This document shows positions 44,174-50,024 of a stretch of DNA of 50,024 nt, one piece after another (the stretch's first letter is position 1; each line of letters starts with the position of its first letter). A program made the translations under genes and the position numbers. The DNA lies in contig NZ_PSRR01000019.1 in assembly GCF_004296405.1 (NCBI RefSeq), forward strand, positions 1-50,024, written 5' to 3'. Under the pieces are notes generated by a model that ran no database searches, had not been told where the DNA came from, and saw only the letters and a program-made list of their open reading frames with translations. This DNA comes from Bradyrhizobium sp. Leo170. Lineage in GTDB: Bacteria; Pseudomonadota; Alphaproteobacteria; Rhizobiales; Xanthobacteraceae.

Positions 44174-46085
44174 AGCGGCCAGGGGCACGGCGCTTGCGCT
44201 CCTGGCGGGCGCAGTCTTCCTGCTGGTTGCCTCGAACGTTCTCCTGCTCGGGCTCAGGCTTCATGATGGCGGCTTCCACTGGTCGGAAATCGCCACAGGC
44301 TGGCCGCGTTATGGGAGAGACCCGCGCTTCGACCGATGGCTGACACTATCGACGCTCGCCGCGCTGATTGTTGTCTTTGGCCTGCTCGGCGCCATCCTTC
44401 GGCACCGTCCGCTTCCCCTTCACGGCAAAGCCCGATTCGCCTCCGAGCGCGAGATCAAGGCCGCCGGCTTACGATCCAAGGAGGGTCTGTTGCTCGGCCG
44501 CAAGGACGGCAAAATGCTCTGCTTCGGCGGATCGGAACACGTCCTTCTCTACGCCCCAACCCGCGCCGGAAAGGGGGTCGGCTATGTCATTCCGAACCTG
44601 CTCAATTGGCCGGATTCAGTTGTTGCGCTGGATGTAAAGAAGGAGAACTGGGATCGCTCGGCCGGCTTTCGCGCAGCCCACGGGCAGGAGGTCCATCTGT
44701 TCGACCCGCTCGACGAGAACGGTCGCACCGCGCGCTACAATCCGCTTGGTTACGTACGCAGCGATCCCGCCGACCTCTATGACGATCTGCAGCGCATCGC
44801 GGTGATGCTGTTTCCGGCCGAAAGCCGCGGCGATCCGTTCTGGTTCGAGGCGGCTCGTTCATCCTTTGTGGCGATCGGCGGCTACGTCGCGGAAACGCCT
44901 GGCTTGCCATTGACGATCGGCGAGATCCTGCGCCATCTTTCGGCGACCCAGGATCTCAAAGCCCACTTCGACAAGATCATCGCCGACCGCAAGGCGGCTC
45001 CGTCCCCGCTGTCGCGACACTGCATCACAGCGCTGAACGATTTTCTCGCTGCCTCCGAGAATACGTTGAACTCGGTCCGCAAAACCGTGACGGCCCGCCT
45101 TGGCCTCTGGCTCAATCCCCGCATTGACGCCGCAACCTCGGCCAATGACTTCGATCTGCGGCAGCTGAGGCAGCAGCCCATGTCGATCTATCTCGGGGTG
45201 ACACCCGACAATCTTGACCGCATGGCGCCGCTCCTGAATCTGTTCTTTCAGCAGGTGGTCGACCTCAACACCCGCGAACTACCGGAACAAAACCGCAAAC
45301 TCGCTCGCAAAGTGCTGCTCTTGCTGGACGAATTTCCGGCGCTGGGCAATGTCAATGTCCTAGCGAAATCGGTCGCCTTCGTCGCCGGATACGGCATCCG
45401 CCTCCTCACCGTCGTCCAGAGCCCGGCGCAGCTCCGCGCGATCTATGGGGTCGATGCGGCCCGGAACTTCATGACCAACCACGCCGTGGAGGTCGTGTTT
45501 GCCCCGAAGGAGCAGGACGTGGTAAATGAGCTCTCGGAGCGCATCGGCTACGATACGGTGACTGCACGCAGCCGCAGCGGACCGAAAGGACTTACCAGGC
45601 GGTCTACCAGCGAGACGGTGTCCGAGCATCGTCGCGCCCTGATGCTGCCGCAAGAGCTCAAGCTTCTTCCGAAATCCAAAGCCTTCATTCTCGGCACCGG
45701 CATTCCCCCCATCATCGCCGACAAGATAATCTATTACGAGGATAAGTCTTTTCTGGAACGATTGCTGCCCGCGCCTGTCCCGCAGATGCCCAAAGGTCGT
45801 TCGAATGCACTGCTCGACGCTGAGATCAAGGAGCTGCGCTCCGAGATTGCCGAGTTGCGCGTGGTACTGCGAGCGCGGCCAATGACCGATGAGGAGGTGG
45901 CCGACCCCTCCACCATTCCTGCCGGCGCCAGTTTTGATTTCGGTAACGTGGATGTCGACCTTGAAGGCCTCTCCGAAGACGAACTGCAAGCCTGGACCCT
46001 GAACTACATCGACGCTCAGATCATTCCGCCGACGCGGCGGACAGGCCGCAAGCAGAGGGGTGAGCAGCATGAACGAAAGGCATGA
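44163..46085 (+). CDS. virD4: VirD4-type coupling protein
   Basis: The coupling ATPase that hands DNA-relaxase complexes to the channel. From ATG 44163 it has 640 residues; ATG 44139 would add eight, and both overlap virB11. Two membrane segments at about 8-28 and 58-78 are followed by the ATPase domain: Walker A APTRAGKGVGYVIP (about 131), Walker B LLLLDEFPALGN (about 385), and VVQSPAQLRAIYG. The C terminus carries an acidic tail. Its end overlaps the next gene by 17 bases. Confidence 0.93.
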   Translation: MPAKAARGTALALLAGAVFLLVASNVLLLGLRLHDGGFHWSEIATGWPRYGRDPRFDRWLTLSTLAALIVVFGLLGAILRHRPLPLHGKARFASEREIKAAGLRSKEGLLLGRKDGKMLCFGGSEHVLLYAPTRAGKGVGYVIPNLLNWPDSVVALDVKKENWDRSAGFRAAHGQEVHLFDPLDENGRTARYNPLGYVRSDPADLYDDLQRIAVMLFPAESRGDPFWFEAARSSFVAIGGYVAETPGLPLTIGEILRHLSATQDLKAHFDKIIADRKAAPSPLSRHCITALNDFLAASENTLNSVRKTVTARLGLWLNPRIDAATSANDFDLRQLRQQPMSIYLGVTPDNLDRMAPLLNLFFQQVVDLNTRELPEQNRKLARKVLLLLDEFPALGNVNVLAKSVAFVAGYGIRLLTVVQSPAQLRAIYGVDAARNFMTNHAVEVVFAPKEQDVVNELSERIGYDTVTARSRSGPKGLTRRSTSETVSEHRRALMLPQELKLLPKSKAFILGTGIPPIIADKIIYYEDKSFLERLLPAPVPQMPKGRSNALLDAEIKELRSEIAELRVVLRARPMTDEEVADPSTIPAGASFDFGNVDVDLEGLSEDELQAWTLNYIDAQIIPPTRRTGRKQRGEQHERKA

Positions 46086-47201
46086 CGCGAGCGAGGAATT
46101 CAGCCTGGAGCGACAACGTCGCGAGGGGCGCGCTTTCGCTCGAGAAAAGGGGGAAGATGAGTCCATAGCAACAGCCCCCAACAAGCCTTCATCTGCCGAG
46201 GTTACCGATAGTGCGTTTCCGGACCGTATTCGTCGGAAATATTACGTGGTGGCCAGTGAATCCGAGAAGGATGGATCTGACCGCGAGGCGCAGCTCTATG
46301 CCGACGAGCGGAAAGAGTACCTCGCGTTCAAGACCACTGAAGATCGCCTGGTCACCCGCCTAGCTGCCGCCGAAGTGATCCGGGACATGGTCAGTGTGGC
46401 ACAACATCGCCAGTGGGAGGCACTTCACGTCCGTGGTTCCGTCGAGTTCCGACGCGAGGCTTGGCTCGAGGCTGGCGCGCGCGGGATGGATGTTAAGGGC
46501 TATCAACCAAGCGAACTTGATGGCCAGGCGCTCGCCGACCGACGAGCCGCATGGAATCGAGCCCACGGCCGGACCAACGATGTCGAGACTCGCTCGGCCT
46601 CCGACAGGTCACTGCAGGCGGATCGGCTCGATTACGACAAGGGCGTTTCCGGACGTCTGATGGAGGTCGGTTTTGGCCCGTATCGCAACCGCGCCGACGC
46701 GGAGCCGTCAACCTATGTAGCCATCGAACTGGATGATGGCCGGCGACATCAGGTGTGGGGAGTCGGCGTTGTAACGGACGTAGCAGACAGTGGCGCCAGG
46801 CCGGGCGACCGCATCTCTCTGCGAAGGGATGGCGTCGAACCCGTCATCAGGGCGATCAAGTCCATAGACGCCGCCACCGGAATCGCTGGCATTGAACGGC
46901 GCCAGATGTGGCGCAACATGTGGAAGGGCCGGCGGCAGGGCATGATTCCGACCTGCTCGCGGCCCATTCCCAGATTGTGGTCATCAACAAGCTTGTCGAA
47001 CGCGCTCTGCCGAACGATGACAATGCTCGCCAGCGCATTATGGCATTCGCCAAGGAGCGGATCGCGCACCATCTCGAAAACGGTCGTTCGTTTGCACGCG
47101 CGACAGTCCTAGACTCCGTTCAAGAGCGCCACCTACCGCGAACCGACAAAGACGAGGCGCGTCATGAAGGACGGTTAAGATTGAAGGAGCAAGAGCGCTG
47201 A
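46069..47201 (+). pseudogene. LPD7-type mobilisation-associated protein, frameshifted
   Basis: ATG 46069 follows agagggg. Residues about 48-155 match the large polyvalent protein-associated domain LPD7 of conjugative elements: RKYYVV, EDRLVTRLAAAEVIRDMVSV and HVRGSVEFRREAWLEAGARG. Residues about 190-265 resemble a second domain of plasmid primase/relaxase-like proteins (WGVGVVTDV, GDRISLRRDG). Near 46925 the natural frame is lost by one base, most likely in a G run; the continuation HDSDLLAAHSQIVVINKLVE and IMAFAKERIAHHLENG lies in the next frame and ends at 47201. Read without repair, the chain ends at 47112 with a nonsense tail. No relaxase catalytic domain is seen. Confidence 0.75.
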
Positions 47202-47957
47202 CTTTTCTTTCCTGGTCTGGGAGCTGCACCTGACTCCTAGTCAGCGGGTCCCAGGTTCGAGCTGTCCAATGCGCTTTTGAACATATTGAACACACCTGCA
47301 TGTCCGATGCCGGGTGGAGTGGCCTAAAGCGTTATATTCTTGCCGTGCCAGGTTGAACGTCTGGAGGGACGCCCTCCTGGCCGGGCCAGGCTCGATGCAG
47401 CAACATCTGGCAAATCTATCAACCTTAAGAGGCGTTATCACTTCAGTCGTCCACGCCGCCGTCGCGGCCTTGGCAAGTCTAGGAACTTTCATTCGTCGAG
47501 TGCAATGCAATGGCAGTTCTTTAGGAATTGCCTGACACAAGCCTTCTCAGGACTTGCTCTCGTCGACCGGTGGGTGAGCGATGCTCCGGGGTTCGACGTC
47601 CGCTGACATACACTCGACTATCTCGATGATGCGTCGACGGTCGGCAGGAGTCTGCAGCCCACGAAAGGCCTTAAGAGACGGAAGGTCTCTGCGACCTCGT
47701 CAGAACGGCTCTTGATCGACAAGGAAACGCGAGTAGTTCACGCTGATCTAGATCTCCGAAGGCCTCCGCAGACGTGGGTGCATATAGCTCGCGCTGTTCC
47801 CGCAACTCCCTTAAAATGTCGACATACCCCGATCATGGCTTCACCGTCCAAAGCTAGCGAGGTCGTGGCAAGCCCAAGCCGTAGCCGGGAACAACTTTGC
47901 TCGCGGCTGCTGCCATTCCAGCAACCTTGCAGTCCGACAGCGTCGCCATGTAGCCCT
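47202..47957. other. Decayed stretch at the right side of the conjugative cluster
   Basis: In 756 bases I find no gene with believable start, length and codon use. GC is lower than in the flanks and stops are frequent in all frames. It contains the tRNA-like remnant at 47221-47267 and looks like degraded mobile DNA. Confidence 0.6.
47221..47267 (+). other. tRNA-Lys-like remnant
   Basis: gcacctgactcctagtcagc and gggtcccaggttcgagc match, with few differences, the anticodon arm, variable loop and T arm of an alphaproteobacterial tRNA-Lys. The anticodon-loop place reads cct rather than ctt, and the match ends after the T loop, where tgtcc stands for the expected pairing strand. No acceptor stem or intact D arm is visible, so it is a fragment, not a working tRNA. 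Confidence 0.5.
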
Positions 47958-49456
47958 CTAGTCTTACTGCGTCACAAACGATGATCTGTGTAGTGGTCGA
48001 ACTTGATCGCACAACAAGGACATCTCGACAGCGTTCGGACGAGCCCATGTTCGAGCCGCCGTCGCATCGTCGCGATCGAATTTGGAATGTGACGTTGGGT
48101 CCGCAGCGGCAGATCCGCGGGGTCTGTAATCTGCGGGAACGCGATCGAGCGGGATCGGCCGGTCGCGCCGAGCGCCTGAGGGGGGAATCGTCTCCCGCTC
48201 GGAGATCAGGAATCCGTAGGCTGCAATGCACATCGTTGCGTGATGATGAAAGCCGCGCCAGCCGCGTCCCTCGAAGTGGCCGAGCCCGACCTCCTGCTTG
48301 AGTTCCTGATAGTCGCGTTCGATGCGCCAGCGCAATTTAGCCGTCTCAACGAGCGTCCGGAATGCCACATCATCCGGCAATGTCGAGAGCCAGTATTTGG
48401 TAGGCTGGTCCTCGCCTTTCGGCCATTCGATCAGCAACCATTCCTCCAATCGCCGGGTGGCTTGCCAATAATCACGATGCGCGGCACGGACCCGCACGCG
48501 TGCAAAGCGCGAGGTCAGCTTTCGTTCCTTGCCGCCAGGTGATGGTGCGCCAAGCTTTGGCCGGCAGGCCGATCGCGAGCGCCTTGACGGCGGCCGGCTG
48601 ATGCTGACGGTTGCGGCGCATCAGTTTCGGTGGACGGCCGCGGCCCGACCATGGCTTCGGCGGCAAGGGACCGGTGCCGGCTCGACAGAAGACCCGCCAC
48701 ATAGGTCAATCCCAGCGCCGTGATCTCCGTGCGCAGGTCGCTGTTGTTGCCATAGCCCGCGTCCATCAGCACGACACCGCGCGGAAGGCCGCTCGCACAA
48801 GCCCACCGCAACTGCCCCAGCGCGATCTCCGGCTTGGTTCGGAAGCCGACTTCGGCAGGAATGCCCACCTTTCGCCGCCGATCGCGGTCCTCAGTCCATT
48901 CCTTCGGAAGATAAAGACGATAGGCGACAGGCAGGCTGGCGTGGTGGTTGGCAATCGACAGTGAGACCGCCACCTGACAATTATCCTGCTTGCCGAGCTG
49001 CCCGCAATATTGCCGTGCAACTCCAACTGAATGGCGCCCCTGCTTGGGAAATCCGGTATCGTCGATGATCCAGGCTTCGATGGGGCCTTGGCGTTCAATC
49101 GCCGGCAGGACCATCTCGCGTACCTTGCCCAGCACCTTCTCATCCGACCAGGCGCCGCTGCCGACGAAATGCAGCAGTGATTGATGCTGGGCGGCCGTCC
49201 GTTCCGGAGCTGTCACCGCCGCCATCGGCTCCACGCTTTTGCGACCGCCACAGGCAATCAGGCCGACGCAATAGTCGCGCAGCGGCGCCTTCCGATCAGC
49301 ATGATCGATAACACTGGCAAGCCCTTCCAAATACGCCGCAAATCGCTTCTCGCTCGTCTTGGTGCCACGCCTGCTCATGTCGGCCTCATCGGCTGATGGT
49401 CCATGCTTCAACCATCACTGATTCTGGCCGGCGGTTTTGTGACTCAGTCAGACTAG
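47958..49456 (-). mobile_element. IS701-type insertion sequence, complete ends, inactive
   Basis: The ends 47958-47978 and 49436-49456 are 21-base inverted repeats with two mismatches, text ctagtct(t/g)actg(c/a)gtcacaaa. The element is 1499 bp, in the IS701 range. CTAG stands at both outer edges, consistent with a four-base target duplication or with part of the repeat. The single transposase gene inside is broken. Confidence 0.82.
47964..49411 (-). pseudogene. IS701 family transposase, multiply frameshifted
   Basis: The transposase starts at TTG 49411 or ATG 49378 (MSRRGTKTSEKRFAAYLEGL) and shows the DDE-family regions AWIIDDTGFPKQGRHSVGVARQY (first Asp pair), VVLMDAGYGNNSDLR (second Asp) and LRWRIERDYQELKQEVGLGHFEGR (the Glu). 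The frame is lost near 48700, where a short piece expected between LSS and AGTGPLPPKPWSGRG is missing, and again near 48505 before LTSRFARVRVRAAHRDYW. The last part ends inside the left terminal repeat. The protein cannot be made whole. Confidence 0.85.
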
Positions 49457-49463
49457 TACCTCG

Positions 49464-49778
49464 TCACAGAGGATTTGACTGGTTGATTTCGAGCCATTTG
49501 AGGATTGGGATTTCGTCTGGAGGAACGAGGAGCTCGATACTTCGTGCGACGCCGGGTTGACGTCGGATAAGACCGGCTCGTTCGAGGGTGACGACCATCT
49601 GATGAACCGAGGGTGGGCTAACCTGGAAGTGGCGTTGCATGTCGGCTTCGGCGGGGGCGCACCGGAACATGTGCGAGTAGGTGTAGATGAAAGCGAGGTA
49701 CTCGCCCTGCTTTTCGGTGAAGCCTTGCGCGCCGGGGCGGCGGGCGAGGCCTGATTTCCGATTCATTTGTCGATTCAT
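49464..49778 (-). CDS. LexA-DNA-binding-like winged-helix passenger protein
   Basis: A 104-residue protein from ATG 49776-49778 (ribosome site ggagag). Residues about 20-90 form a winged helix like the LexA N-terminal domain: FTEKQGEYLAFIYTYSH, then PAEADMQRHFQVSPPSVHQMVVTLERAGLIRRQPGVARSIELL. The LexA protease domain is absent. It is divergent from an IS630-type transposase with 26 bases between starts, so it is probably a passenger regulator of that element. Confidence 0.75.
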   Translation of the reverse strand: MNRQMNRKSGLARRPGAQGFTEKQGEYLAFIYTYSHMFRCAPAEADMQRHFQVSPPSVHQMVVTLERAGLIRRQPGVARSIELLVPPDEIPILKWLEINQSNPL

Positions 49779-49804
49779 CCGGCTCTCCGACAAAGGGGGC
49801 CGAG

Positions 49805-50024
49805 ATGAATATACGTTATCGAGTCGAACTGAGCCAAGCCGAACGCGACGAACTGACCACGATGCTGAGCAAGGGCAAATGCGCTGCCCGCAAACTCAAG
49901 CGAGCCCAGATTCTGCTGGCGGCGGATGCCGGCCGCAGCGACGAGGAAATTGTGCGCACCGTGGCGGTGGGCGGCTCCACCGTGTACCGGACCAAGCGGC
50001 GCTTCGTGGAAGGCAATCTGGAAC
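49805..50024 (+). CDS. IS630 family transposase, N-terminal part, cut by window edge
   Basis: ATG 49805; 73 codons are seen before the window ends. RYRVELSQAERDELTTMLSK and ARKLKRAQILLAADAGRSDEEI, then VGGSTVYRTKRRFVEGNL, are the N-terminal helix-turn-helix DNA-binding part of IS630/Tc1-type transposases. The catalytic DDE domain would lie beyond the edge. Confidence 0.8.
   Translation, partial: MNIRYRVELSQAERDELTTMLSKGKCAARKLKRAQILLAADAGRSDEEIVRTVAVGGSTVYRTKRRFVEGNLE

Noticed and set aside
47221..47267. A functional tRNA gene
   Set aside because: No acceptor stem can be formed, the D arm is missing, and the T-arm pairing strand is wrong.
47314..47984. Small open frames between the LPD7 gene and the IS701 element
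   Set aside because: They are short, overlap in several frames, lack ribosome sites and show no family sequence.

Overview
The window looks like chromosome of a Bradyrhizobium-type alphaproteobacterium (Nitrobacteraceae). The evidence is high GC with strong GC3 bias, a typical alphaproteobacterial gene order (accA, xerD, aroK-aroB, CorC-type protein; bolA, J-domain protein, cobS-cobT), and many long palindromic intergenic repeats of the kinds common in that group. The assignment rests on recognition, not on a search.

Layout. 0.3-7.8 kb is housekeeping: an L,D-transpeptidase lipoprotein, accA, xerD, a 48-residue membrane protein, aroK-aroB and a CNNM/CBS/CorC protein. 7.8-17.4 kb holds a secreted protein, bolA, a J-domain protein, two divergent citrate-synthase homologues (one fused to a DNA-binding domain), a DedA protein, cobS, a frameshifted cobT and a phytase-like esterase. 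17.4-35.6 kb is metabolic and accessory: a frameshifted Bug-type binding protein, an Old Yellow Enzyme, an LLM-class oxidoreductase, small orphan proteins, a fused LplT-PlsC-Aas phospholipid remodelling enzyme, an alpha/beta hydrolase, an HxlR regulator divergent from a frameshifted acyl-CoA dehydrogenase, an OpgC-like acyltransferase, an AraC regulator, an orphan ABC-type binding protein and a DUF2235 protein.

35.6-50 kb is mobile DNA. A uridine-kinase-like P-loop gene abuts a virB4 that lacks its start. After it comes a tightly packed virB5-eexN-virB6-virB7-virB8-virB9-virB10-virB11-virD4 set, then an LPD7-type mobilisation protein with a frameshift. Beyond lie a decayed stretch with a tRNA-Lys-like remnant, a complete but dead IS701-type insertion sequence (1499 bp, imperfect terminal repeats), and an IS630-type element with a divergent winged-helix passenger gene that runs off the right edge. 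No relaxase, virB1, virB2 or virB3 is visible, so the conjugative element is a remnant or is split across the window edge.

The observations I would follow first are: (1) the citrate synthase fused to a MerR/excisionase-like helix-turn-helix, with nested palindromes covering its start and facing a second citrate synthase; (2) a complete sigma70-like promoter bracketed by two 13-bp palindromes in front of an orphan 84-residue protein; (3) four separate one-base losses, each placeable in a short homopolymer, that break otherwise well-kept genes and suggest either systematic sequence error or recent decay.
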